This document shows positions 35,602-47,261 of a stretch of DNA of 64,000 nucleotides, in pieces. Below the pieces are notes generated by a model. That model was not told where the DNA came from. It ran no database searches and worked only from the letters and a program-made list of their open reading frames with translations. This DNA comes from Centrapalus pauciflorus. Its lineage: Eukaryota; Streptophyta; Magnoliopsida; Asterales; Asteraceae. The position numbers and the translations under genes are program-made. Numbering within the stretch: the stretch's first letter is position 1; each line of letters starts with the position of its first letter. The DNA is taken from NCBI GenBank assembly GCA_020465985.1, contig JAANYP010001181.1:632516-696515 (forward strand), read 5' to 3'.

Positions 35602-38079
35602 TACTTAGATTTCGTGAGTAATGAAAAATTCTTGCATAACTGCTCATTAGTAGAACCAAATATTATGTCATCCACATAAATTTGAACAAGCATAATATCA
35701 GACTTCACTTTCTTTATGAACAGTGTGGTATCCACTTTACCTCTGGAGTACCCATTGCTCATAAGGAATTCAGTAAGAGTGTCATACCAGGCTCTAGGGG
35801 CTTGTTTGAGACCATAGAGAGCTTTGTCCAACTTATAGACAAAACCTGGGTGTTGTTCATTTTCAAAACCTGGAGGCTGCTTGACATATACTTCTTCTTG
35901 CAGCTTCTCATTCAAAAATGCACTCTTCACATCCATTTGAAATACCTTTATGCTCTTATGAGCAGCGTAGGCTAGATACAAACGAATTGCTTCTAGCCTG
36001 GCCACAGGAGCAAATGTCTCATCATAGTCAATGCCTTCCTCCTGTCTGTAGCCCTGAGCAACCAGTCTTGCCTTATTTCTAATGACATGACCTTGCTCAT
36101 CCATTTTGTTCCTGAAAACCCATTTTTTGCCAATTATTGTTTTTCCTTTAGGGGCAGGGACCAGCTTCCATACTTTGTTTCTCTCAAACTGATTGAGTTC
36201 TTCTTGCATGGCAGTGATCCAATTGGCATCTTTTAGTGCTTCATCCACCTTCTTTGGCTCCATCAGTGAAACAAAACTAGAGAACATACAAAAGTTCCCT
36301 AAGCTGTCCCACCGAGTTTGTATCCCTTTATTGATGTCACCAATTATTTGATCATTGGGGTGACACCTGATCCACTTAGGATCATTTTTCAATGATGACT
36401 TACCAGAGTTGTTAACATCTTCAGCAGGTCCTGTTGAACAGCTCTCAAGATTTTCAGACACACTGTTGACTTGAGCCTGTTCACTTGTTGAACATGTCTG
36501 ACCACTGTTGAACATATCAGCAGAGGAACTGGGGAAATCAGCATTGATAGGTTCTGGACATGCAGTTGTAATTAAGTCAGTACATTTATTCACACAGGGT
36601 GTATTGACATAATCATCATCATGTCCATTATGATTAGCAGGTTCCACACTGGGTGTAGTGGAAGCTTTTGAGTCCTCTTCATTGATTGAATGCATCAGAT
36701 CATCAAAGTTGAGGTCTCCTGAAACTGATTCAGGAACAGCTTTGGTGGAGGCATTCTTGGACTCTTCAAAGGTGACATTGATAGATTCATCTATCACCTT
36801 TCTTTTGTTGTTGTGTACTCTGTAGGCTTTGGAGATAGAAGAGTAGCCAACAAACACACCTTCATCAGCTTTAGGTTCAAATTTTGACAGCTGGTCCCTT
36901 TGATTCAGAATGAAACAGGGACATCCAAACACATGGAAATAGCTGACATTTGGCTTTCTCCCTTTGAGCAGCTCATAGGGGGTCTTGTTGAACCTTTTCA
37001 CCACTAAGGATCCGTTTTGAGTGAAGCAGGCAGTGTTGACAGCTTCAGCCCAAAATGATGAAGGCAAACCTGATGCACACAGCATGGTTCTGGCAGCTTC
37101 AATGAGAGTTCGGTTTCTCCTTTCAGCAACTCCATTTTGTTGAGGAGTTCTTACTGCTGAAAAGTTTTGATTGATACCTTTCTCTTCACAGAAGTCTTCA
37201 AGAGTACTGTTTCTGAATTCAGTACCATGATCACTTCTAAGCTGCTTTACTTGGGCAGAGTTCAGCATTTCCATCTTTTTAACAAATCCAATAATTTCTC
37301 TTGCAGCCTCTCCTTTGTTCTTCAGAAAGATCACCCATGTGTACCTGGAGAACTCATCAACCATTACAAGAGTGTATCTTCTTCCTCCTAGACTTGGGAC
37401 ATTAACAGGTCCAAACAAGTCCATATGGATTAAGAAGAGTGGAGTATCAATAGAGAAATTGTGTTTGGATTTAAAAGATGGTTTTCTCTGCTTGCCTTTC
37501 TCACAAGCTGTGCATAATCTATCTTTGGCAAAAGTAATAGAAGGCAAACCTGTCACCAACTCTTTCTTACAGAGTTTATTGATGTTCTTGAAGTTCAGGT
37601 GTGACAGTCTTCTATGCCATAACCAGTTTAGATCAGCATTTGTTCTTGTGAGAAAACAGTTTTCAGTTGTGGGATCAGCAGAATGCATATCCACAACATA
37701 TACACCTTTCTTTCGTTGAGCACACAGCACAACTTTGCCTTGGGAATCCAATATGTAACCCAGGTGCTCATCAAAGTTAACCTTGTAGCCAGCATCACAC
37801 AGTTTGCTTATGCTAACAAGGTTATGTTTTAGCCCAACCACATAGGCTACCCTTTTGAACACTGCAGCACCAGCTTTAAGAGTTCCATATCCCTCAGTGG
37901 ATCCCTGCACATTGTCACCAAAGGTGACTTTTGGCCCTTTTTCAGGCCTGAGATCACTCAGCAGTTCTTTACAACCTGTCATGTGCCCTGAGCAGCCACT
38001 GTCCAAGTACCAAACCTGGGAAGGTTGTTTTTCCTGCAGAGTGAGAAGAGAATTATTAGTTATTTTTAGGGGAACTCAT
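35602..38079 (-). pseudogene. copia pol of copy 1b: protease, integrase, RT; cut by copy 2b
   Basis: This is an open frame from just after a TGATGA at about 38085-38080 to 35602. It starts with the protease (YLDSGCSGHMTG, about 38012-37980), then the GAG-pre-integrase/zinc region (WHRRLSHLNF...LCTACEKGKQ), and the integrase core with Asp in MDLFGP, Asp in RSDHGTEF and Glu in NGVAERRNRT. A long linker leads to reverse transcriptase with FQMDVKSAFLN and YVDDIIFGST. It ends after KSKY where the LTR of copy 2b begins; the few codons read beyond are LTR sequence. The RT C-terminus and RNase H are gone, so the polyprotein is incomplete although the surviving 820 or so codons have no stop. Confidence 0.9.
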
Positions 38080-40793
38080 CACACAGATGAGTTCTCCTAC
38101 TTCATCAACATTTGTTGATGGATTTTGAATGTCCACACTAATATTCCCTATTTGAATGGTATTAGTTTGGATACCATCCTCAGTGACTATGTCATTTCCA
38201 CCACTGCTTGTAACAGCTGTGAGGGAAACAGCATAGCCAACAGGCCTCATGTCCTCAGATTCAGGACAGTCCTTGGCCAGATGTGTCTTCTTCCCACACT
38301 TATAACATTTCCTCTTTTTGGTGCTTTTGGAAGAAGGTCCTTCAGAAACACATTCTGAACTGTTTTTGTTGATTCTTTCAGCAGGTTTAGCAATTTTTGC
38401 AGAATCAACAGCTTGTGTGGTAAGTTCATAGGCCACAGCTTTGACTGTCTCTTCTTTCCTCTTTTTGGGAGGACAGATGTCAAAGACAGGAAGCTTGATT
38501 GGTCTTTGAGCTTCCACAGGTTTGGGAAACTTATTCCCAGTTGTCTCAGTTTGAGCAATGGCTTTGCCTTTGCCCCTACTGAGTTGTGATTTATGCTGCC
38601 TATCAGCATACTCACTGTGTTTGGTTTTGAAAAACTTATTTTCATTTAAAACCAACTTACCACCATGATTTGAAAACTTATTTGAAATCACAGCAGTTTT
38701 GTTTTCAACCTGAGACTTACCCTTGTTGAAAACAGGCTGCTTACTTTTTGAAAACTTATTTTCAAAATGTTTAGCATCAAAAGGATTAACATGCTTTTTA
38801 CCAACAGCTTTGGACTCTGAACCTGTTTTGTCAACAGGCTTAGCATCCACAGCTTCAGTTTGAGCATGTTTTCCTTTCTTCTGCTTGTGTGAGCTAGCAG
38901 AGCACTTAGCAGGCTGTTTTGGAGAACAACTCCAACATCAGCTTTTGAGCTGAGTTCACACAAGCTGTCAGTATTTTGAGGCCTGACAAACCTGTTTGTT
39001 GAAATAAGTTTACCATTCACATTTTGGATGAATGTATTTGGAAGTTCACCAAGAGTGGACAAGTCTTCTTTCAAATTACTTATTTCAACGATGGAAGCTG
39101 CTGTGTCAAGATCCCCTCCAAGATAGGCTTGGATTTGAGCAGGGATCTGTTGACTGATACAATGGCTGACTTTTTGTGCAGATTGGCACCAAGAGTCAAC
39201 TATCTTTTGAAGCTTAGCATGCTTTATATCTGTTTCTCTCTTTTCTTCCAGTAAAATGGAGTTGATGTGTTTTAATTCATCAAGCTCAGTTTCCAACTTA
39301 TAGAAACTGTCCAGTTTACTGGTTTTAGTTTTAAGATCAGCTTTAAGCTTAGAAATTTCAGATAATAAAGCATCATGCTTCTCAACAGCAGCTTTCAGAT
39401 CAACAAGCATATATTCAAACATTTTAACTTTTTCTTCAGAACTGTAAGCCATAAAATTTTGTACCTTATACATCATTGTAGGATTCCAGTTCTCCAAGCT
39501 GCTGAAGGCTTCAGCTTCAGCCATGTCCTGTTTGAAACTGCTTGTTGATGGAACATCAGAGTTGGCCATCAGACACTGATTATCTTCTTCATCAGATGAT
39601 GAATCAGATTCCTCCCAGTCACATGTCTCAGCCATGAGTCCCTTCTGGCGATTGGAAGACACAGAGTTTTCCAATTTCCTCAGCTTAGCCATGGCCATAA
39701 GGTACTTAACCCTATAGCCATCATCCCTGTTAGTCTTGATAGGTTTGGATGACTGACCAACAGCTTTTGACACACAGTCAGCAGCTATATGGCCAGTTTT
39801 GCCACACTTGAAGCACTCAGCCTTGGATTTGTCAAATGCTTTCTTTTTGCCAGCACTTGCACCTCCTTGCAGCATATTTCTTCCAAACCTTCTCTTGCTG
39901 AACTTTTTGACAAGCATAGCTATCATTTGCTCATCATCTTGTTCAGTAAGATCTGCAGCCTCTTCTTCTTCAGACACCTCCTCCTTATCATCATCCTGTT
40001 GATCAGGTTGAGTGAACACATCACTCACCTGATTAACAGACTGTCTCACATTAGCCACAAAGGCTGTACCTCTTCTGGACATTTCCAAGGCATTCCTCTT
40101 TTGCTGCCTTGATTGTTCATCATTCAGTAAGGATCCATACAGATTGACCAGATCCATACTTCTGATAGTACCTGAGTTTCTTAGGATGGTTGAGAAATAG
40201 TTCCACTCCTCAGGTAAAATGTCCAGAAACTTGTTCACCAAAGTAAGACTGTCCTTGGTGATCCCAACAGCTTTGAGATCATTTACCAGAGCAGTGAACC
40301 TGGTGTAGGTTTCTGTGAGAGACTCCTTTGGTTTGGCAAAGAAGAGTTCATACTGTCTAACAAGATTGTTAATCCTGTTGTCCAGTGTGATTGTGGGTCC
40401 ATCATAGACGGTACACAGAGTATCCCACATCTCCTTTGCAGTCTTCATCTTCTCAACCTGCTTGAACACATCATCAGGAAGAGAAATGACCAGGTTGTTT
40501 CTGGCCTTTGCATCCAGAGCTACCATTCTCTTGTCTTCATCAGACCATTGAGCTTTTGCTTTCTCAAAGGTCCTGATTTCAGGAGCAGCTCCTTCAACCG
40601 CTGGAGTTATTGTAGTAACAGAGGTTGGCACATAGGGACCCTCCATCACTATCTCTGGCAGTTGTACATCCAGATTCTCTAAATAGAGCATCATTCTGCA
40701 CTTCCAACCAGAGAAGTTTTGATGATTAAATTTTGGAGGCTTGCCCATAGAACCATTGTCATAGTAAGAAGAGTTTGCAGCACTGTTGTCCAT
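38056..40793 (-). pseudogene. copia gag of copy 1b, one frameshift
   Basis: ATG at 40793 (MDNSAAN). The UBN2-like copia gag domain spans about residues 20-260. A Glu/Asp-rich linker precedes a first CCHC knuckle, CFKCGKTGHIAADC (about 39778-39819), and a long coiled coil follows (about 39550-39230). Near 38930 the frame changes: the frame in use drifts to a stop at 38688 while the sequence matching copy 1a (CSPKQPAKCSASSHK) continues in the next frame to TAA at 38056-38058. That part carries a second knuckle, CYKCGKKTHLAKDC (about 38270-38311). The protein would coat the genomic RNA in virus-like particles. Gag and pol frames overlap by about 25 nt in different registers. The break at 38930 looks like a mutation of this copy. 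Confidence 0.85.
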
Positions 40794-40840
40794 GGAAACT
40801 TGGGATTATGAGAGATCTAGAATGACACACACTCTAAAGT

Positions 40841-40852
40841 GCTCTGATACCA
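40841..40852 (-). promoter_or_regulatory. primer-binding site of copy 1b
   Basis: The minus strand reads TGGTATCAGAGC, two bases inside the 5' LTR, complementary to the initiator methionine tRNA 3' end that primes reverse transcription in plant copia elements. Confidence 0.9.
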
Positions 40853-40854
40853 GT

Positions 40855-41961
40855 TGTAGGTCCCGAAAGGTTCCCAAAGTATATAGTAATAAACTGTAGA
40901 GGGGGGGTGAATACAGTATTTAAAAACTACACACTCTTTTTCTCAATGTTTGTATGTATTATCAACAAATGTTAATTACAAACAAGCTTGACTGCGGAAT
41001 TGTTCAAGCTGAGATGACAGAATACAACAGTATGGTTTCTAGTCTAAGACACACTCAAACTAGATTACAATGAACACACTCACTATGATGCACTCACTGT
41101 ATTTTACAAGACTTTAAGGAACGGCTTAGGTAAACAGCTTAGTCACACAGAAGCTTGTTTACAGAAGATTTGCATGCATGAATATCACACTTGCACGTTC
41201 ACTCTTGGTTTAAGCACTTAGCTTTCTTCACATTCTTTCTGACCTTAGAGGCTTCCTTTTATACTCACACAGAGGATCTAAGAGAAACATCTTCATTGGA
41301 CAGAACGAAAAAGTAGAAGTCTTGTTTGAAAAGACAATAGAGCTTTTCTGCACTTTTCTGAAAAGCAGACGTGCAAATCTTTTGTCTTTTTACTTTCTAC
41401 TGTTGCATTGCCTTTAACCATTTTAGGAATGTCAACTTTGCGTTTTTCTTCCTTGTAAAGGCCTATTTTGATATAAGAAAAAGGTCTGTCACCCTTTTTC
41501 AAATATCCGTTTGTCTTCATGTGACAGAACAGCTTGGGCAGGCTGAGCGGTTCTGCTTTCCACTTTGTCTTCAACTGTGTAAACTGATCTGGTAGTTAAA
41601 AACAATACATGATGACTTGGAAACAAATTCCATAAAGTGTTTAGCCTGTTCACAAAGAACAGGTTCTGTTCACAAAGAACAGAACACTTTAAAAATGCCC
41701 AAGCTGCTCAACAGTGTAGAGCAGCGTAGACAGTTTATGTCCAGCCTGATCAGCAGACTGATCAGCTTGGACAAACTGTCTTGGTTGCAACACATGCAAC
41801 GTATAGAACAGCTTTAGACTGATATTGCAAATCATTTTCAGGTTTCAATAAGGCATATAATAGGCCTTAAATTTTACCTTCAAATGCATCAACAGGTTTG
41901 ATTATAAAATCTCCCCCTCAGATGTAGAGCAGGTTTGACTGAGGCCTTTTTGTGCCTAACA
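40855..41961 (-). repeat. 5' LTR of copia copy 1b
   Basis: 1,107 bp, TG to CA, followed on the minus strand by the primer-binding site. It aligns with the LTRs at 23993-25111 and 9135-10254. AACAGGTT-type words are concentrated in the U3 part (41640-41930). Confidence 0.9.
41258..41264 (-). promoter_or_regulatory. putative TATA box in 5' LTR of copy 1b
   Basis: TATAAAA on the minus strand within GAGTATAAAAGGAAGC; conserved in the 3' LTR and, in variant form, in copy 1a and the solo LTR. Confidence 0.55.
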
Positions 41962-42513
41962 CATTTCATATTAGATACCGATCACGAAATATGAAACTTT
42001 ATGAAATCCTGCCCTGAATTCAACTCCAAGGCTATATTGACAAGATGGAGTTTTATTTTCATAAATTTTTCTTCTATTTGTTTTATATACGTTGACTAAC
42101 TTTGTGTGCTTATTTCCAGAGGGAGTTTCAACGCACTCTGACGACTTTTTTTTTAAACTGTGTGCAGTTTTTATTGTAATAATTATATGTACACTTAAAG
42201 AGATTTTTGAGCTGAAAAGAAAACTTTTTAAGGTTGTTAATTTATGATTCTTAATTCTCTGAAGACATCATTGAGGTTTATTGGTCTAATCTCTTTGATT
42301 TTCATAATCTCATTTATTCTGAGATTCTCTTCAATATTCTCTCATACATTCTAAATTCTCTCAATTCATTCATGATGATTTCTCTCATACTCCCATGTCA
42401 TAATTCATCCATGAAAATCTGGTTCAGTTCATCTCATATCAGATTTTTCATTTCATTTTGAATTCTCCCAACTAATCATTCCCTAAATTCATTCTGAATT
42501 TTATCTCCTAAAT
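41962..42513. other. non-coding flank, nothing recognised
   Basis: No gene or element is recognised. In particular it does not encode the missing N-terminal integrase of copy 2a, which would be expected if copy 1b were a simple insertion into it. Confidence 0.5.
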
Positions 42514-42716
42514 CATCCGAGCTGAAAATGCTAATTATTCTGTGTGTGATACCCCATTGAGCTTAGAAGATTTATCTTTCATATGTTGACTCTGATAATG
42601 CATAAAATTGTGTGATACACACACACACACACATCTGAGCTGAAAATGCTAATTATTCTTTGTGTGATACCCCATTGAGCTTAAAAGATTTATCTTTCAT
42701 ATGTTGACTCTGATAA

Positions 42717-42720
<4 letters not shown>
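42514..42720. repeat. direct duplication of about 90 bp
   Basis: 42514-42604 and 42632-42720 are nearly identical (GAGCTGAAAATGCTAATTAT near the start, TGACTCTGATAATGCATA at the end), offset by 118 bp and separated by a CA tract. The second copy runs straight into the TA tract. Confidence 0.9.

Positions 42721-42793
<73 letters not shown>
42721..42793. repeat. (TA)n microsatellite
   Basis: A perfect TA tract of 73 bp at the end of the duplicated segment. Confidence 0.95.
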
Positions 42794-42795
<2 letters not shown>

Positions 42796-43578
42796 TTTCT
42801 ATGGTCTAACCAGAACTGGAAGATCTGCCTAATGAGCAAACTATCTGGAGTTTGTGTGGGTGACGGTTTTTTAGGTCTATTAGTTGAGAAGTGTCAGTTA
42901 TCACTGGATACTGACATGGTCGAACAGAGGTAAATGTAAATAAATGGGGTATATTGACAGGAGACGTTGGTGCATCTGTACATGCTTTATTTCTGAAAAG
43001 TGAGCCGAAGGGAGCTAACTTGAAAAATGTTGAGCGTTGAGAGTTGAGAAATAATATAAAGGAAATATAATCCTACCTATACTGTGTCTGCTGGGTAAAC
43101 CACATAATCTATCAACCCCTAGGTGAATTGATATTGAAAAACTTGTCACGGAACTAGTGACGCATGTATTCAACCCCTCCAACTACTCAGCTATCTCTCA
43201 AAATATTTCTATTTCAATAATCACGAAGAAATTTCACATTTCTATCGATATATCATTTGGATATTATTGATATTGAAACAAGGAAGACATTTGTTCCGGT
43301 CTCCGACTTCATTTGTATGCACTTCGTGTCTGGTTTTGACTATATACACTAAATCGGAACAAATAAGAGTGATTCTTTCATGACCATTTAAAAATCCTAC
43401 CAGTGTTAACATCACGCCAGCGCTTAATGTAGGTCACATAGATTTTGTCTATTGTACAAACAGGAATCCTATGTGGACTTAGACTCGTTAATTTACAAAT
43501 GAATGTGTTTCATTTTTCTCAAGTCAAGTTGAAAGCTTTGACTTTGTTGGTTTTTGTTAGGAGAAACTATTAATTTGA
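42794..43578. other. non-coding stretch, nothing recognised
   Basis: No coding or structural signal found. Confidence 0.45.
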
Positions 43579-43598
43579 GGGGGGGGGGGGGGGGGGGG
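43579..43598. repeat. run of about 20 G
   Basis: A homopolymer G run. Its exact length is likely to be uncertain for technical reasons. Confidence 0.9.
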
Positions 43599-43970
43599 TG
43601 ATAGATTTGTTTAGAATAAGGAGAGAGATAATATGTGTAAGAGAAAATATTGTTTTGAGAGAGAGACATAAACTTTGTCATATGTCTGAGTTTGTGATTC
43701 TGAGTTGTAATTTTTGTTAGATGTAATGTTTCCGAAGTTGTAATGTTTCTCAATGTATTCATTTCTTGAGGTTGTAATTTTACTGCATTTGCGTCTCTGA
43801 AGATTTTACATGATGTTCATAATTCTTATTATCATCATGAGGGGAGGAAAATTGAATTTCAGAGACACCTGTTGAAGAGTTTTGAAGACAACTACTGAAG
43901 TTTTTGAAGTTTAGGAGTACAAGCAATTGAAGTTCTTTTTACTAAAAGATGATATGTTGATTTGATTGAT

Positions 43971-43986
43971 CAAGGGGGAGAGTGTT
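43971..43986 (+). promoter_or_regulatory. possible polypurine tract and LTR start of an old retroelement
   Basis: CAAGGGGGAGAG followed by TGTTCG resembles the polypurine tract and TG start of plant copia LTRs. No matching LTR end or coding region was recognised around it. Confidence 0.3.
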
Positions 43987-44168
43987 CGAAAAGAGAAGAG
44001 AATATCAGAGGATAAGAGATATGAACATTAGAGAGACAATGAAAAAGAAATGTTATTGATTAAAGATATTATTCGAAAACTTAGAGATCAGACTAGAAGA
44101 GAGTAGAAAAGAGGGAAGAATAAATGACCAAGTTCTAAATATTGTTTCTGAAGGTTTGAAGAAGCGTA

Positions 44169-44498
44169 GGGTGTGTTTAGTTGATGGAAAATTGATATTT
44201 GTTTTCATTTCACTTTTCTAGAATTTGTTTTCATCATTACATTTCTAGAAAATTAGGAGAAAATTTTGAAAACGTGTTCACCACGTCCCTTGTTTTCACT
44301 TTTGAAAATTAGAAAAATGGTTGAAAACTCCTTTAATGCATTTTCCAATTTCTATTATAAATTTAGAAAATGAAAACATTTAGAAAATGACAAAAAAAAA
44401 TTAGAATAATGCCAAACTAAACATGTTTTCAATTAAGCCATGTTTTCGTTGAAAACAAAAACAGAAAACCGACTTGTTTTCGTCAACTAAACGCAGCC
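44169..44498. mobile_element. PIF/Harbinger-like (Tourist) MITE
   Basis: 330 bp with terminal inverted repeats GGGTGTGTTTAGTTGATGG and, at the right end read backwards, GGCTGCGTTTAGTTGACG. Flanking trinucleotides are GTA and TTA, close to the TWA duplication of PIF elements. No coding sequence. Confidence 0.65.
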
Positions 44499-44524
44499 TT
44501 AGTTTTTAATTAGGGTTAGTATTT

Positions 44525-44900
44525 AGAAAACCCCATTGACTTTCATTCATTTATCGATTAAGTCACTAAATTTTTTTCTGAGTATTAAGCCCCTAAACAA
44601 AGTTTGTCTTATTCAAAACTATATATTTTTAACCTGCTATCTGCTTAACAGGTAAAACAATTAGTTTCTCGAATAGTTTCTCATTAAAAAACCAACTTTC
44701 TTTTTCTATTTTCACGATTAAGTCACTAAACTTTTTTTTTTGTTTAGGTCACCATACCATTACCGGTTATTTACTGCTAAACAAGTCAAATATATAGTTT
44801 TGAATAAGACAAAAATTGTATAGGGACTTAAACACTTAGAAAAAAAAATACAGTGACTTAATGATAAATTCATGAAAGTTCGTAGGATTTTTTTTTAAAT
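44525..44900. repeat. inverted repeat with about 115-bp arms
   Basis: The left arm (44525-44637) and right arm (44783-44900) are reverse complements with small indels, sharing GTCTTATTCAAAACTATATAT and ATTAAGTCACT. A related ATTAAGTCACTAAAC word also sits in the centre. Likely a foldback MITE of unassigned superfamily. Confidence 0.75.
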
Positions 44901-45604
44901 ATTAACCCTTTTAATTATTTGTTTGTATTTTGTAAAGACCTTGCAATGCATTTCAATTGTAAATTGTTTTTCATCACTAAGGAGAAGATTGTTGGGTACA
45001 GAAAAACAATATTATGAGAGTGCAAATTTGCAATGACAATTTCTATCGTATATTGAAACTTAGATTGTAGGTACAAATAAATTTTTCAAGGAAAAATTAT
45101 TATCACTTGTAATAGAACTCTTATGATTGTGTGTGTGCTTTTAAGATGTAAAGAGAGTTAATCATTCAATCAAAACAAAATTTGTACTTACATGTGTTTG
45201 ATCTACTAGATCGTAGTTCTATCAATGGGCAACTGCCGGAGAAGGATGAAAGATGGGGTTGATGAAAGTTGGACTGAAATTTTTTAACGACTAGGGTTTT
45301 TCTTTTCTTTTTTTTTTCCCCCAAAAAGAATATAAAATTCAAGTGGTAAATAGAAACCCACGACCTACCCATTAATTATTGAATTAAATTTTTTCCCCAA
45401 AAAGAATATAAAATTCAAGTGTCATTATTATCCTTAACAATCATATTTAAATTCAAATGTAAAAATTTAGATTTAAATGTAAAATGTAGTAAATAAACAT
45501 AAAAAATTTTGTTAATTATTTTGCTAACAATATTAATTTAACTGATAAAACTTCAATTATTAATATGATAATTTTTTATTGTTGATTTTCAAATATTCCA
45601 TTTT
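44901..45604. other. AT-rich stretch, nothing recognised
   Basis: No gene is seen. Part of it (about 45420-45480) resembles 49985-50040 in base order, perhaps shared repeat sequence. Confidence 0.4.
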
Positions 45605-45769
45605 TATATTTTAGAGTAAATTACAGAAATGGTCCCTGTGGTTTACATAAAACTTTGGATACGGTCCTTATAGTTTCAATTTTGCATAAACGGTCCTTAT
45701 CTGCACTGTTTACTTTCAAAATTGGTCCCTCTTCTGTTAACTTTAACAATCAAATGGTTAAATTTTTTA

Positions 45770-47261
45770 GACTAAATTACATAAATGGTCCCTGTGGTTT
45801 ATATGAAATTATGGTTTTGGTCCCTGAAAGAATTTTATTACATCACAAGTCCCTAAAATCGAAAAGTTGTAACATTTTGGTCCCTGAAACTAACGGCGGT
45901 TAACTCTACCGTTAGTCTTAGGGGCATTTTCGTCCTTTTGACTTTCAGGGACCATCTGTGTAATTTTCAAACTTTCTTATTTTTTATTCCTATTTTCTCT
46001 TTTTTCTTTATATCATAATTTATTTTCATATATGTATATATATTTTGTATTTCTTTTTTATCATTTAATTATTCAAATGTAACCTTTTATTTTTTTTATT
46101 TTAACTATAAATTTTTATTTGTATTATTATTATTATTAATGTTAACTTTTTAACATATTACCATAATTATTGAAAATCCAAATCTTTCTCCATTACTTTT
46201 TTCATTTAGAAAAGATAAAACACAATAAATCATTATGATAAACGATGAACCATTTTGATTTTCTATTTTCCAAAAAATAAGCATTCCGATTTTAATTAAA
46301 CGGTGGAAAAATTACGAACCATTCCGATTTATTTTTTTCGATCAAATAAACAATGAACCATTTCGATTTTAACTTTTTTTTTTTAATGAAAACACAATAA
46401 ATCATTATGATATTTTATTTTTATAAACAAAAGATCCATTTCGATATCAAGACGAACCATTACAATTTGAATTTTTTTCAATAAAAAATGACGAAACCTT
46501 CAGATTTAATTTTTTTGATCAAAAACTGACGAACCATTCCAATTTTTTTATTTTTTCGAATCATTCAGAATTATAAAATTTTGATTAAATATTTTTAATG
46601 AAGAAGCTACAAACCATTCTGTTTATATACTTATTCGAAATGAAAAAAAACTTCAACACATCGTTGTTTTGAATTTTTTAAATGGAGAAAAAAATAAATA
46701 AATCATTTCCTATTTAGATTTTCTGAACGAAAATAAACTAAAACCAATTTTTATTTTTGTCTTTTCTAAATGAAAAAAAAAAAGAATGGAGAATGATTTG
46801 GATTTTCAATAACTAATTGAAAAAAATGAATCATTAGATCATATAATAATGTTATATAAATAAGTATGGTAATATATAAAAAAGTTAGTATTAATAATAA
46901 CAATAAACATACAAATAAATATTAATAATTAAAATAAAAAAAATATAAAATGTTACATTTGAATAATTAAACGATAAAAAAGAAATACAAAATATATATA
47001 TAAAAATAAATTATGATATAAAGAAAAAAGAAAAAAAAAGGAAAAAGAAATAAGAAAGTTTCAAAATTACATAGATGGTCCCTGAAAAACAAAAGGACGA
47101 AATTGCCCCTGAGACTAACGGTCAAAGTTAACCACCGTTAGTTTCAGGGACCAAAATGTTACAACTTTTCGATTTTAGGGACTTGTGGTGTAATAAAATT
47201 CTTTCAGGGACTAAAACCGTAATTCCATATAAACCACAGGGACCATTTATGTAATTTAGTC
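45770..47261. mobile_element. inner foldback element, Mutator-like, 1.49 kb, with 9-bp target duplication
   Basis: It starts GACTAAATTAC and ends GTAATTTAGTC. It is flanked by the perfect 9-mer AATTTTTTA (45761-45769 and 47262-47270). The arms pair along nearly the whole element, for example GTAACATTTTGGTCCCTGAAA (45867) with its complement near 47150, and the poly-AT zones at 46000-46190 with 46810-47040; the centre is near 46510. It sits in the left terminal repeat of the outer element, so it is the younger insertion. Its ends closely resemble those of the outer element, so both belong to one family. Confidence 0.88.

Larger units (their letters stand above)
23993..41961 (-). mobile_element. 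Ty1/copia element copy 1b, carrying nested copy 2b
   Basis: Minus-strand order: 5' LTR (41961-40855), primer-binding site, gag, protease-integrase-RT (to 35602), interruption by copy 2b (35601-30029), remnant spacer, extra ORF (29636-25481), polypurine tract, 3' LTR (25111-23993). The RT C-terminus, RNase H and most of the spacer are missing at the left edge of copy 2b. The five bases outside the two LTRs (GTAAT at 23988-23992 and CATTT at 41962-41966) do not match. The two halves may therefore come from recombined copies, or a rearrangement followed insertion. Confidence 0.85.
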
